A stretch of DNA of 64,000 nucleotides from Ixodes scapularis. Its lineage: Eukaryota; Arthropoda; Arachnida; Ixodida; Ixodidae. Shown one piece after another: positions 35,800 to 48,297 of the stretch (position 1 is the first letter of the stretch; the number at the start of each line of letters is the position of its first letter). Made by a program: the position numbers and the translations under genes. The notes beneath the pieces are model-generated. The model was not told the DNA's origin. It saw nothing but the letters and a program-made list of their open reading frames with translations, and ran no database searches. Where the stretch lies: assembly GCF_016920785.2 (NCBI RefSeq), contig NW_024609835.1:78482795-78546794 (forward strand), in the 5' to 3' direction.

Positions 35800-37050
35800 G
35801 AATTAGGTATTTTGCCAGAAAAAACCGAAGCTGACTAAGCCAACAATGACAAACCTGTAGCAGCAAACCACGTCCGCTCCCACCATCGTTTGCATGCCCG
35901 TCGCACCTCGCTTTCCGATGCCCTTTCACGCAAGGTGTACAAGACGTCGAGGGCTAGATTGAACAATATGACCCTGTCGCCCGCCACAGTGGGTAGATGG
36001 ACAGCCAGCTCCTGCAGAACCTATACTTCTCGTAGAAGAAACTGCGAGGCACTGGTTTGAGAACCACGAATCCTCCTTATCGTCGTGGGAAGTTTGCAAG
36101 ATCGAGCTGAAGCGCATGTTCATCAGCCAACATTGACGAGAGAGAGCCGAATTTCTGATTCTGTCCAGGACACGGCCCCAAAGAGAGCGTCACCACCTTC
36201 GTGGAGGATGTTTTGCTTCTGATCGAGCACCCACGCCAACCCTGATGCTACAGAAGACAAGAAGCTAAGAATCCCATGTTCCTCATGTGAGGGACAACAC
36301 CTTCAGCAGCCTTGTCCGCAACCCCACAAAACAGTCGAAGGGTTCATATCAATGAAGCTTCCAGCATTGAATGTACACTGCAGGTCCGAGCATGTCACTA
36401 TCAAAAACTCCCCAGCGTCGCGACACTCGAGTCGTCCAGGCATCCGTGACATCATTCACAACGGTGTCCGGGAGGAAATAAGGAAGCTAGTTCCTACCAT
36501 CAGTTGCCCGGCTTTTATTCTGATCGCCGAGATTGTTTCAGAAGAAGTTTGACAGGCATTTCAACTGGAGACTTCTTCGAGCGAAGCGGCATCTGACGAA
36601 ACGAGGGCGACTTATGCAACTAAGTCACAACGACCATCACCGGCTACCTGTTACTATTCAATACCGATTCAACAAGACACCCAATCGCCGAAGCATTCCC
36701 AACATCGGGAAGAACCAGTGTAGGTCCGCGCTGAACAAAGTATACACCGAGGAAAACGGAGGTACTGCGAATGGCTGACCGAAAGCCACTCTGCTACCAC
36801 CGCATGAGGCCGACCATGTCTACTGGAGGTGCCCGTACTAATGAATTCACCTGCAAGGGTTCGTGCCGAACGACCCTCGACCATGTCTCGACGAGCGTCC
36901 GGGGAAGATTAGGAATTATCTTCGGCGGTCTTTGTCCCTGGTGCCGACATTACCCCGAAGCTTGTGATCTACTTCATCTGGACGGGAGGTAAGCACGACA
37001 AAGCAGGTGAGCGGCAATGCAAGGAGAGTTGATCTGGTGTCGGTTGTCGT
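35800..37050 (+). pseudogene. Degenerate Ty3/gypsy-type gag
   Basis: Recognisable Gag pieces appear in order but in different frames. About 35935-36030 carries a capsid-like QLLQNLYFS; about 36030-36134 carries ETARHWFENHESSLSSWEV and a following K..LKRMF. About 36185-36240 gives TTFVEDVLLLIEHP, 36440-36540 gives IRDIIHNGVREEIRKLV, and 36771-36800 gives the start of a zinc knuckle (RKPLCYH). Stops and frameshifts separate every piece, so no protein can be made. No protease, reverse transcriptase or integrase follows, and no flanking direct LTRs were found. It is an old retrotransposon fragment inside the inverted-repeat unit. Confidence 0.7.
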
Positions 37051-38360
37051 CCAAGGACAATACCTAATAATTTGCTGGCACTAATTATCTGTGTCAACGC
37101 CACGAAACACACAATTTCCAACTTTGAGGGAGAATACCGCTCAGTGACCTTAAGAAATAGATTGGTTGGTTGCTCTCAAAAGTGGACTGCAAGCATCACG
37201 AGACTTCCCTTTGCCGCACAAGACTTGCACAAGTTGTAGTGGTCGTGGGATGCAGAATAAGTCTCCACTACGAAATGGAAGTGAAATGGCTTGGATAGCA
37301 AACAAACATTGTTGCCAGCTATCAAGTCAACGGTACAGCAAAAGGCACAGCCACATAACCAATACGTGCCCGAGCTTGCTGCATTGATGCAGAAAACTAC
37401 CAGGAAAATTTTGCGGATTAGAAGCCAGCCCTGCAGCTTCAGTGCGTCAAATGTCAGTGGGCGCACACGACGTATGATTACAAGACGGCATCAGTCGGTC
37501 AAAGTTGCTACTCGACCAAACTGAACACCGACGTGCCAGGAGCGTCATCCCACAACAAGGTCCACAGGTATTACGACTGAATGCCTGACAGGAGGCTGTC
37601 GGAGAAACAACTCGTTCTGGAACCATTAACTAAGAATCAATAATTATGTAATCCTGTGGAAATAAACATATTTGATACACTAACCAGATAAACCTATTTC
37701 CGCTTGCCTTTACGCCTTGAGAGTTTATACACCAAGAATTGTGTTCACCACACGCGCAGGTCCTTTTGAGGACACTCGCATCTCTGACCCTTCAATATTA
37801 ATTAATGGGACATACCAGACTGGCAGACTTATTGCATTGGGCTGCACTCATTCCACTTCTCCTGAACACACCTCTGAGCATATACTTTAATCATATGTGT
37901 TGATGCATTGTTATATAGCAGGACACTTCCTATATGTATGGCACAATAGACCCTTTGCGGAACCCCATCAAGCAACAGAACTGTTACCATTTTTTTTCGG
38001 CGTAAAGCACACAAATGGGCCCCAGTTCACGTTGAATGCTAATGCAGCATTCGAGTCCAATAGGCGCTGAGCCGAGTTCACAGTGATGGCGGACGTAACA
38101 TTCTTGTCGAACAAATGACCAGAGTATGAAAGCCTGGGGTAATTAGAGTAGTAGCTACTGTAATTCGTTTCATTACAATTTGGCAAACAGCAAAGGCTAC
38201 TGTCTCGGTGAGCCAATATGCACGTTGGAGAGAGGCACATGACAACATGCCATTCAGAGTGCTCGTCTGCACAGATTTGTCACACACCTTCGCTCTGTAT
38301 CTATGATTGGCTCGAGGGGGCTTTGGCGGTTGCCCTTTTCCAGGTTACAATGATACGAAG
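37051..38360. other. Interior of the inverted-repeat unit; no gene
   Basis: Probably further eroded retrotransposon DNA up to about 37560, then anonymous sequence. AATAGACCCTTT at about 37947 resembles the end of the MITE at 8148, but no matching opposite end was found nearby. Confidence 0.45.
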
Positions 38361-38619
38361 TATAGACGCTTTACAGCAGCTGTGCTTGGGCGCCGCCATA
38401 ACCGCCCTTCAGTTTTTATTTTCGCTTATATTTTTCACTCTGCTCCATCATTACCACAGGAGGACAGGTTACTGGCATTTTAGATACGACGGTGTCTTTC
38501 CCCAGCATTTGCCTTTGTGGAGGCTTCCCAAAGCCCGCTTTAGTGGTTGGATATCTCGGTAAGACAGTAGAAGGTCGGCAATGGCGTCTGTAATCTGGCG
38601 CGTGTGTAAAGCGTCTATA
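38361..38619. mobile_element. Small MITE with TATAGACGCTTTACA ends (probable)
   Basis: The left TATAGACGCTTTACA (38361-38375) and the right TGTAAAGCGTCTATA (38605-38619) are exact complements of 15 bp, 259 bp apart. The end sequence resembles AATAGACCCTTT of the element at 8148, so both may belong to one superfamily. Subterminal similarity is weak. Open frames across it are not gene-like. Confidence 0.5.
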
Positions 38620-39865
38620 GGCAACCCAAACTTTTCAAAAAAGGCTATTGAAGAGACCGAAAGGAACGGTCAACATTTTTCAACAAGACTGCTCTTCAGG
38701 CAAGGGATGAACACAAATATGAATCATTTTATCCAGGTAATTAGAACAAGTAAATAATTGACCGACTAATACAATGCAATCTTCATGAAAAAAAGTATTG
38801 CTGCAATAAATCCTACGAAAGAGAAAAAAGGTGCAGTTAATTTATGCATACACCAAAACAGTTGTTCTTATTGCAAGTCGAATAGCTTTGAAGCAGGTGC
38901 CTGCAACGACTTATCCATCCTCACACTCAATAAAACGTCATCCTCCTAGCTGAAAATAAGTGTGCACTTCGCACTCCCCAAAAAAGGAAGAAAAGCGATC
39001 GAATGTAGAATCGTCGATTAGCACAATAAAGATCGCAGGAGCTTCCTCGCTAAAAGTTGCTATGGTTATTCGGTGACGCAGGCCTGAAAAAACTTCTCCT
39101 AGGCCCTAACGCGACGTATACCTTTCGCGTCGATTCTCAGACATTCCAACGTTCAAACAAAGCTAAGAGAATGCGAAAATTTTATGCTAAAAGCACTCAA
39201 AGTTCTATCGATCCTCGAACAGATCCCGAATCCGAGCACCGGTACGGCGATACGGCTGATGCTGTCTCACAGGTGCTAATATCCAGATGATCCAGAGCGA
39301 TGTTGCGCTGAAAAGGTATAAAGTCTCATTCCTTCATATTTTCACATTATACCTGCGTCAGCGAGCACGAAAATCCCGAAATCGTCGGAAAGCCGCTGCA
39401 CATCACGGCTGCCGCCGCACCGAACAAACTCGCATCCGCCAGCTCTGGGCGCTGCCATCTTACCTGTGACGTCACGGCTCTTGTTAGGTCACGTGACGAG
39501 TGGTCACATTTGCGTAAAACATGGCGGCAACCGGGGGGGTGCCACTTCGGAACTTCCGGTTTATCACTCTAAGCCCCTCTACCTCGTTGTTCATGATATG
39601 CATTTGTTTTTTGGTGACGACATTGTTGATACGCCTTGAAAGTCTAGTTTGTTTATTGTTCGAGCAATGATGTTTGTAAAAAAACGTGCGAGCATCCTTC
39701 CGCGTTCGCCGCCAGCTGATAGAGTGGGCAGGACGACGCCCCTCGAGCGGGCCGTTCCATGTTGCGCCACGTGACTATCTTAGTTTCCCGAATGCCACCA
39801 GTCTAGCGCTCCCCGGAGAAAGCCGCACGCTCGCGCGTTACAGACAAGTGTGATTAGCACTGTAC

Positions 39866-41132
39866 CTTGAGCTTTGCCAACCCCAGTGTGGGCTATGATA
39901 AACTTTAGCAGCGTATAACCGGTACCAGATCATGCAGTCTTTTGCCCTCGCTAGGAGATATGGGATTGAATGCAGCCTATTTCTTCTAAAGTTTTCCGCA
40001 ACCTCCACTTTTCGTTTTAAAAACAAAATGACGCTTATTCGTAGGTTTCGAACGTCAATGATTTATATTAAGTGGTATTTACTGAAAGTATAAAAACTGT
40101 TTCATTGCCCCTTTGAATTGGCCTAGTCTAATTTATTTGCTCCTAAATCAGAATTCCATCCAGGAAGTAAGTCCTAGAAATATTGTCTTCCATCAGAAAC
40201 ATTCTATATTAGTTGAAAACTTTGTACCAATTTCCAGTCGTACATTCTAGACTCAAGTTCGTAAAATGTGTGAAAGGTTGATCAGCAAAAGCGAAGGCGA
40301 GCACAAACGGGCGCAATTTCACGAACTTGTCTGGACATCTTTATATCCTTCAGTTACTACGGAGGATGCCAAGGAATATATATACCTTGCGAAGCAGATT
40401 GACTTGAAGTAAAATACAAATTTTAAAAATAAGTCAAACTGTTCAAAATCGGAAACTGCGATCACGCACTATTATGTAAATATTGGGTTAGTTTATGGTA
40501 GCAAAACGTGAAGTGGCGTCACTGGATCCCTGTACGTGCACGGGCGGTCATAGCACTTCCACTTATCGCTACTCAAGTCAGCTGACTCGTGCTCGAAGCA
40601 GGTTGTCTGAAAGCTGCTAAGCGATGTCGTTCATATCATGGTGACGCCATTGCCGCGATTTCAGGATCGTAAAGACTCCTGTCAGTTGCCCGTGCCTCCC
40701 GCCGTCCCCGCTCGTTCGCCGCCAGCTGATGACCGCTGGTCAGCGCCACGAGACTCAGCGTCACTCACTGCTGCCACTCTGAGAACTTTGGTATTCCCCG
40801 GAACAAAATAGCCACTCGGCAGACAGCTCTCAGCAAAACTGCATGGAACCCTAATCGAGCGGCTGGGGATAAGCAATTACGACTGTTGACGACATACTGT
40901 AGAGACGGAACGCGCACAAGCCGCATCGTTATGGCTCATTTACCGCGACTGATTAAATCGGATCGCGTAATAAACGTATTAGAGGAGGACTGAGGCCAAG
41001 TCATTTCGAAACCGATGCTGCTTGATTAACTAGATTGACACCCAGCCTAGGTTATACTCCACCATGATGACGTTACCGTAAATACATTATACATTAGGTG
41101 AACGGTCTCCACGATAACCGTGCAATAGAAAA

Positions 41133-41176
<44 letters not shown>

Positions 41177-41249
41177 CTGGTAAGAACAGGGCGAACGGTT
41201 TACACGATAACTGTTTTATGGAAAAATTTAAATAAATAAATAAATAAAT

Positions 41250-41289
<40 letters not shown>

Positions 41290-42544
41290 AAGCGTACTAC
41301 CTGTTCACTTTTGCTTTTACCGAAGTAACTTTTATACTTTGTTTTACCATACGTGCGACTAAAGCCGAAGCTACAAGCGCGAGCGTGTCGTACACACTGA
41401 ACGAAGTGTTTACTACCCGAGCACGCGTGCTCTGCAGGCCTGCTGAAAGTGGGAAACTCGTCTTTGTAGCTTCTGATACGCTCGCGCTATAAAGTGAAAC
41501 GAATATGGTTATCGCTAACATAAGTTCAGCTATGTGTTACTTGCAGCAATTGTATTTATATACAAGCAGTGCATGTTATGAAACAATTATTTAAAAAAAA
41601 AAGTATATCAAATTATTCGCACCAATGAAAAGTATATTGCAAATTAAACGTAGAAGTGAAAAAATACATAGTTGCTCCGATTATTATTAAAAGTTTATAG
41701 AAGTTTTGTTTCGAGAGCGTCTACCACCACGTTGTCTGGTAGTGAATTCTAATATATGGACATCATGGCAAAGTCTAATTTTTTTTATCTATTCGATATA
41801 GCGATTTAGACATGTCCTAAAAAGCCAGCAATTCAGCAGTTACCTAACTAAGCTTTGCTTAATGCCTATCACGAAAGTTGCGACCGATGTTCGCCGAACT
41901 TAATATATATTTAACGAAAGCGATGTTTTCACTCAAACAATTTTTTTCCGCCCTCTTTCCTCCTCCTCCTGCTCCTGCCTCTCTCTTCTCCTCTTTCTTT
42001 AATCTCCCGTCCTTGTTCCCGCCTTCCTCTTCCCTCCCAGGAATAAGTCTGCCCACCTAGAAAGGGTGGCCAATATTATTCGGGGATTTCCTTTCTCCTT
42101 CAGGGCTATACCAACTCTAAAATTCTTCTATCTCCTAGAAGAAGAAAAAAAAACTCATTGTTCGTAAGCATATACAAATTAAGTCTATCCATAATGTCAT
42201 TTTATATTAGCCTTCCTTTCTGCGTTCTTATCCTCTCCTATCGTTAAGCTGTTTGTCTTTACCTGAACCAATCTCCTTAGAAATCTTTTAGTGCTTTCCT
42301 CTGTCCCGCTCATGGCTTTACAATCAATATAACCTTGCTAAAAAAAGGACAGCAAAAATATTTAACATCTTCATGGTAGGTATCTGACGTTGCTTGCGCC
42401 TAATTTTAGTTATTTTTAATCGTCTATCCCATAAAAAAGCTCATAATTTTTAAAGCATGAAATCTTTTTACTGCTACTTCCCAATCCCAAAATATCGCCC
42501 GTCTATCCGTCCGTCCGTCAGTCTGTCAGTCTGTGCATATCCCA
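39866..42544. other. No gene; two AT microsatellites in a tandem duplication
   Basis: (AT)n runs at about 41136-41174 and 41252-41287 each follow a related segment (GAACGGTCTCCACGATAAC versus GAACGGTTTACACGATAAC), so a block of about 95 bp is duplicated with its microsatellite. A CT-rich tract at 41940-42030 and CCGT/CTGT-type repeats at about 42500-42535 generate spurious ORFs. Confidence 0.55.
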
Positions 42545-43490
42545 CTCAATTTTGCGGGGAAGGTGGTGTCACCTGAAGTCACCTGACGTCACGTGACTTC
42601 TACGTCAATTCAGTTTTCCCGCTAAATTTAGAAGGGAAATTCACGTCGCCTGGCTAAAACATAAATTCAGTTTCCCCGGTACATTTAGTGGGAAATTTAC
42701 AAAAAAAAAAAGTCAAATTTGGGGGTTTTACGTGCCAAACCAACGACGGGCATCTGGCACGCCCCAGCGGAGGACTGAGGATTAATTTCGACCACCTGGG
42801 GATCTTTTGACGTGCAACCGAAAGCTCGGTTACACGGCGTCTTCTCCGCAATAAGCTTCCGTCAGATTGCGGGCACCTCGGCCGGGATTCGAACCCGCCA
42901 CATGGGGATCCGTAGGCCGACGCTCTCGCCTCGGAGCCACCGAGGCGGCTGAAGTGGGAAATTTACGTCACGTGACTTATATACTAATAAATAAAAAAGC
43001 GCAAGGTACACACAAGCACTTCTTATGAGTTTGAATGCTAAAGCATGCAAGCCGCTCGACCGCTTCCTTTTTCGTCTGCTGCGTACTTTTCATCACCGTT
43101 CAGCGCGCGTGCTTCCCTGGTAACCTTGGACGCGATGCGTTAACGGCACGCTGATGGACACGCAGCGCCATGGGGTGAGCGGTCGTGGAAACTGACGAGC
43201 GCTGCGGCCAATGGGAGTCCCGTCGACGCGCGCCAGTCAATGGAACCGAAGGCAATCGCGGAAACTAGGTGCCGTTCTCGAGCTTCAAACTGATGACGTC
43301 AGCTCGCTCCACGGGAAAGTTTATGCTTTCGCATTAATAAATAAATTTAACCGCTAGGAAAATTCACGTTTTGAGACTGAAACACCAATCCAGTTTCTAT
43401 GCTAAATTTGGCGGAGCATCTCGACGTCACGTGACCTATACAATCATTTAGTTTCCCCGCTAAATTTTACGGGAAAATTTACGTCCCGTG
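42545..43490. repeat. Palindrome array (CTAAATTTAG type), SINE-interrupted
   Basis: Units at about 42600-42650, 42660-42970 (split by a SINE), 43330-43440 and 43440-43495 share TTTCCCCGCTAAATTTAGCGGG-like centres and GTCACGTGAC / ACGTCACGTGAC links. Between about 42970 and 43320 lies unrelated GC-rich DNA, including a 62-bp segment (43180-43241) repeated at 44932-44993 with about five differences. The array is non-coding. Confidence 0.65.
42701..42952 (-). mobile_element. tRNA-derived SINE (Ruka-like)
   Basis: On the minus strand it starts AGCCGCCTCGGTGGCTCCGA (imperfect A box) and has a perfect B box GGTTCGAATCC (+ 42885-42895). A body follows with CCAGGTGGTCGAAATTAATC and GGGGCGTGCCAGATGCCCG, ending in GGTTTGGCACGTAAAACCCC. 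The flanking 14-bp direct repeat AGTGGGAAATTTAC (42687-42700 and 42953-42966) is a clean target duplication, and its sequence is part of the host palindrome unit. The 3' end on the SINE strand is a T run rather than the usual A tail. The body matches what I know of the tick Ruka SINE. Confidence 0.85.
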
Positions 43491-46400
43491 ACTCACCCAT
43501 TCCATCACCAATTCCTTAACGAATTCCCTAAAATGCATTTCATGCATTATACGACTTCAAACTTAAGAGTCGCTGTCAATTCTTTGTTGTTGTTTTTTTA
43601 CTTTTATGCATACAGGTATTGGCAAAGGTGTCTTCCTGCCTTTCTTAAAGGACGAAACGCACGTATCGTTTTCTGCCACACAAAATGCCCTTTCCCACAT
43701 CCGTTCTTACCATTTATCCCGGCGCTCTTTTCTGCTTCCTGTCCGGAAAGGGGCAGGTCCGTGCGACCGCAGCTACTCCCTGCGGAAAGAAGAGGCTTCC
43801 TTCCTAATGACATGGAAAAGAAAAATTTCTAAGCGGTTTCCTTCTCTTGCTTGTTCATATGGCTTTAAGCTAACAGAGAGAAGGCAACAAGTAGCATCTC
43901 ATTTATAAATCCTACAAGCTGTCAACAAATTCGGTATTTTTTATTCACCGCAAGAAATTAACAATACGTATCGCCGAACGCTCCGTGCACGCTCAAATTA
44001 GGGCTAATTCTGCTGGCTTTGCGGTTTTTGTTACTAAAACATAATGTACGATGTTCAGACCATTTCAATGGTAAACTGGCTGTAGACGAAGCCCAGTCAT
44101 TCATGGCAGTGAAAAGCGTCAGCTACTGCGAACGGGTCCGATTTTCCCACCGAAGTTTTCAGGAAATCACCTGTAACTTTTAATAAGAAAATGCTTATTT
44201 CTGAAACTTCAGCATCTAGTCTGCAGCGCGAGTGCTACATTTGGGAGCAGACTGAGTGTTCAACGATTCGTAGTGTATTTCTGCGGTGAACCTGCACATT
44301 CTGTTTGGGGATGCACGCTGTACATTGAGCACCTACGGTATTCCACCTCTCTCCCTGCCATCGTGAAGAGCTTCGGAGATATTCTTCAATGAAGCAACAG
44401 AAAATATCTACGCGAGCGAACTGCAGCCTAGCCTTCCTCATGGTGCACCTTATGTATTTACCTGATGATAATGTTAATGAATGCGATGTTGTGTATGGAG
44501 TAATTTCGACAGCTCACTAGCAATGCTCGTTGTACGCAGTAGGTAACTACTTTATGCTTGTTTGACATCCCTAAGAGTGCATAGAGCTATTTTTCACCAT
44601 TGTACTACGATAACGTCTTATTCTCTTTTGTTTAAAGTTATTGCAAAATTGTTGTAATCCCCGGGCGGGCCAAACCTATTGAAATAAAGGAACCCCAGGC
44701 GTTTTCTTTTCTTTTTTTTTTAATTAAGAGGCGATATTGGCAAATCTATTTGAACAGAACGCTGGCCAGCTTTGTAGTGCGGGGCGGATATAGTCTAAAA
44801 CTTTCAAACAAAGGCAAAAAATGTCGCTTTCATACATGAAAGGTTTGTTGCTGTTGTTATTGTTGTTGTTGTTATTATGGTTGTTGTCGGTGTTGTTTTT
44901 TTTGTTTGTTTTTTTGGGGGTGGGGGGCCGGCGGTCGTGGAAAGTGACGAGCGCAGCGGCCAATGAGAGTCCCGCCGACGCGCGCCAGCCAATTTGTCGG
45001 TAAAATCGATGACAATATTTCCCAAAACATCCGGACAATTCATCATTTTAAAGGATCGAAAGTTCGGGAGTTATAATAGTTAACACGCTTAGAAACCCTG
45101 AATTGCGGCACAAGACTCACGCTTGAATACCTTTCGTTGCTTCTTTCAAGGAACATAAAAATATTTTCCCACCAAAATGTTCAGAACCATACATTCCGAA
45201 AAAGATAGACTGCTGACACGTACAGCAATGTTCCAACTTATTTATTCTTTACACTGCAAGGGAAACCATCAATAGGTGAACATATTGCTATGCCCCGCTC
45301 TCTCGTATACAATAGAGTAGGCATCAATCTTGCTTGGAATCAAGCTGCTGGTAACGTGACAAGCTTCCAGACAAGTGTCGGAGAAATATATATACTTTCC
45401 ACATTTATACTACTTAGCCTTGTTTACAACTGGAAGTATGCTGTCCACACGTAATCTCTGGTGGCGTCAGCGCCATGTAGTACTAAGCGTACATTTAAAG
45501 GCTGCACTGGCCGTCACATAAAGGGGGAACTTTGCAATCACTGTGCGTGATTTTTTGTTGATTTCACCGCGGATATTGAAACGTTTGCAGTTGTTTCTAA
45601 TGGTAAATTCGTCTAGGCCGATTAGTTTAAGGCGGTGAATACACTCCTAGCGTCTGTGTCTCTACCCCCCCCCCCCCCCCGCGTTGCACTGCGAAAACTC
45701 AGATTCTCTATTTAAAGTGTCCGATTCATGGGAAGGCGAGGAATATCAAACCTCCCCCCCCCCCCCCCCCCCCGCCCCCATGGTGTACGAGCCTCTGTGA
45801 CCATGGAGTCCGCCATTTTCATTAGAGCATGGTACCTACGTTCGGAATATTCTTTGGTAGATTTGGTGAAAGAATAATCGATTATTCGTGTTTCTAGTAA
45901 GTCACAGTGCGGTACTGCACAAGGTTCTCTTTTTTAAAATTTAAGCGGTGTGGTTTTTCTTAGTTTTTTTTTTATAGCGTTTTTTTTTTTTTTTGAAAGC
46001 TGCGCGCTCCCCACTAAGGCATTTGCTTTAGTGTTCTATCCTTGCCAATAATGTGTTGGGGTTCACGGATCAACTCAAGAGAGAAAACAATTCTAAAGCA
46101 AACAAAAAGAGATTGAGCCAATGGCAGAACATTTTAGACTTCTTTCTCGAGTCACGTCTATCCGAAAAAGCACAAGGTCTGAGCGTGCGCCTTGTGTTTC
46201 GATCCGGGATTACGCGAGATTTACGACGCTGCTCGTCGTTTAACGGCTCTCGAGAGAAGGGCATGCGACCGCTCGCATTATTCTACGGCTCCTCGATGCG
46301 ATGTATCTCGAAGCCGGGTACTTTTTCTCGTTCGGGCGCGCCCAGCGAGAACAAAAGGGAGCGCGAATTGTAAGCACTTTTATTCCTATGAAAGAAAGAA

Positions 46401-47985
46401 CTGTACGTGCGAAGAATCGGCGCCATTCGCAATGAGCCGTTGTTGGCGCAGGTGCAGGTGACGTTACACTGAACGAATCTTGAAAAGACTCGAGAGCTTT
46501 CATTCCGCCACCGCCCCAAGTACGCAAACAATTCCCTCCAATTCTTTTTCTACTTCACTCTTTTGAAACTTGCCGAAAAACTTAACGACTGCCGAGGTCC
46601 CGAGGGAGCAAGTGGGCATTTTACCTCTTACCTGGAAAATTCTTAGCGGGAAATGAAACCGCTTTTTCGACATGTTATTGGAAGTTCTCTGTTATTGTTA
46701 CGTTTTCATTGCCAGCTTATACAGTCCGACCTGTCTGATGTTTTTTGTTTTTGTTTTTGAGCGTAAAGTTTGAGGTGCGCGCGTGCAGATTAAGACAGAC
46801 AAAAGCAGGCAGGTGTATTCGTGTTCAGAAAGGAGCAAAGCCGAGTATATCGCTGATATTTAATCATAAAAAGTCTCAACTGAAATGTGTCGGCATTTTT
46901 CGGACGGAAGAAGGTACCAAGGTGCATGCAGGGGTAGCGAAAAGCAATACCCAAGACAAAGACGGGGCGCGAGCTCAAGTGAGAAAAACGATATTCAACC
47001 GCACCAGCTTAACATGTTCGTTTAAACAGCTATTCAACCCACTTATTGGTTTTAATTTCTACTATAATTATTTTAATAAGTAAATTCATAATCATGTTCC
47101 CCAGGCACCTACGGTTATGCTATTTTCTGCTATTAGCTGCTTTTTATGTGACACGAGCAGCTATTGCTTAATTCGAAAAAATACGCACACAAATATAGCG
47201 TCCAACGCAAAAAAAAATGCACACATAATTTCACTATTACCATTGGGCACCAGATAACGCTGTGTCTTTCTTAAGCATGACTAAGCTGTCACCTCCCCAA
47301 ATATTTTTCGGACCGGTCTACTAACTTTCTTGTGTTCATTGTAGTTTGTCAGAAAAAATATATAAAACAAGAATAGTGGCACCTCTAGGCTTGTGTGTGC
47401 AACAAAATCTGGCTTGTCTCTCGACGCAAGATCGTGTTCCATAAAAAGTGAACTTCATTATAAGAAATTAAACCTCATTAATCCACAATAAATCACAGAA
47501 TGGGGAACCGCTAGGTATATTTGTGAAATAATTATATCGTACGTCTGCACAGCTGGAGTAGGTAGAGTACGGCACTTCAAGCACGATCGATCGTCATTTC
47601 TTCCTGTCTTTCTGTTGGGATTAAAACGAAGTCTCAATTAATCTACTAGCATAGTCTGAAGCGCTCCTTCGGGGAGCCGACCTTATGAGCAATCTTTGCT
47701 GCTCCTAAAATCCTGTCGATATAAAACACAAAAATAAACCGTCACGTTTTCCCTATTTTTTCATAACTGTGACGCGCAGTTGTACTTATGGTAACCAACG
47801 GAGCGTCGTTGCCCCTGTTATTAACAACAGCAAATAAACTTTTAGGCGTAATCACGCTTACAAGGAAAGACAGTCGAATTCGATCGATGTCAACAGTATG
47901 TAGGCGTGTTGTAAAAACTCGAGCTCCATAGTCACCTTAAAATACGCGGAGATTTCCTCATTGTGTCCACGCGTCTCCTTTCGTG
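43491..47985. other. No recognisable gene
   Basis: GTT-type microsatellite at about 44848-44895; C runs at about 45665-45680 and 45752-45773; T runs near 45967 and 45981. The ORFs at 43488-43908, 44724-45046 and 46053-46531 overlap on both strands and follow composition. The copy of the 62-bp repeat lies at 44932-44993. Confidence 0.5.
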
Positions 47986-48297
47986 CACTCCAAAAAATGT
48001 ATGTACGTCGACTTTCACGCAAAACGCTCGGAGAGCCAATCATCGCAACTTACGGAGGCAGCTCAGCGAATGACGATGCGGAAATATATGTTTAGACCCA
48101 AAAACGCAGTCTGAGTTGTGACATTAAGCAATGCAAAACATCACGCTTGCATTGCTTAATTTCACAACTCAGACTGCGTTTTTCGGTCTAAACATATGTT
48201 TCGGCATCGTCATTCACAGAGCTGCCTCCGTAAGTTGCGGCGATTGGCTCTCCGAGTAGTATGCGTGAAAGTAGACGCACAGACTTTTTTTAGAGTG
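47986..48297. mobile_element. Near-perfect 312-bp foldback MITE
   Basis: The outer ends are CACTCCAAAAAA (47986 on) and its complement-type TTTTTTAGAGTG (ending 48297). The arms are about 150 bp each and highly similar (TCGGAGAGCCAATC, GCAACTTACGGAGGCAGCTC, AATGACGATGC, ATATGTTTAGACC, AAAAACGCAGTCTGAGTTGTG, ATTAAGCAATGCAA). The spacer is only about 10 nt (near 48137-48147). High arm identity implies recent insertion or arm homogenisation. No ORF. Confidence 0.85.

Larger units (their letters stand above)
34116..39865. mobile_element. 5.7-kb unit bounded by long inverted repeats
   Basis: The left arm (34116 to at least 34620) and the right arm (about 39290-39865) are inverted copies. Shared blocks include ACAGTGCTAATCACACTTGTC at the outer edge, GCGGCTTTCTCCGGGGAGCG, GCGCAACATGGAACGGCCCG, CCTGCCCACTCTATCAGCT, CGAGGTAGAGGGGCTTAGAG and GTGACGTCACAGG. 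Beyond the outer edges similarity stops. The arms differ by indels of about 80 bp. The interior carries a broken gypsy-type gag, a tandem duplication and a small MITE. It is either a composite long-TIR DNA element or two opposite insertions of one repeat that trapped other DNA. The arms also form a spurious 167-residue minus-strand ORF (34315-34818). Confidence 0.65.

Noticed and set aside
37947..37960. Another AATAGACCCTTT MITE
   Set aside because: No inverted partner was found within a plausible distance.
44804..45046. Leu-rich (+) and Thr/Asn-rich (-) ORFs
   Set aside because: Translations of a GTT/ATT microsatellite.
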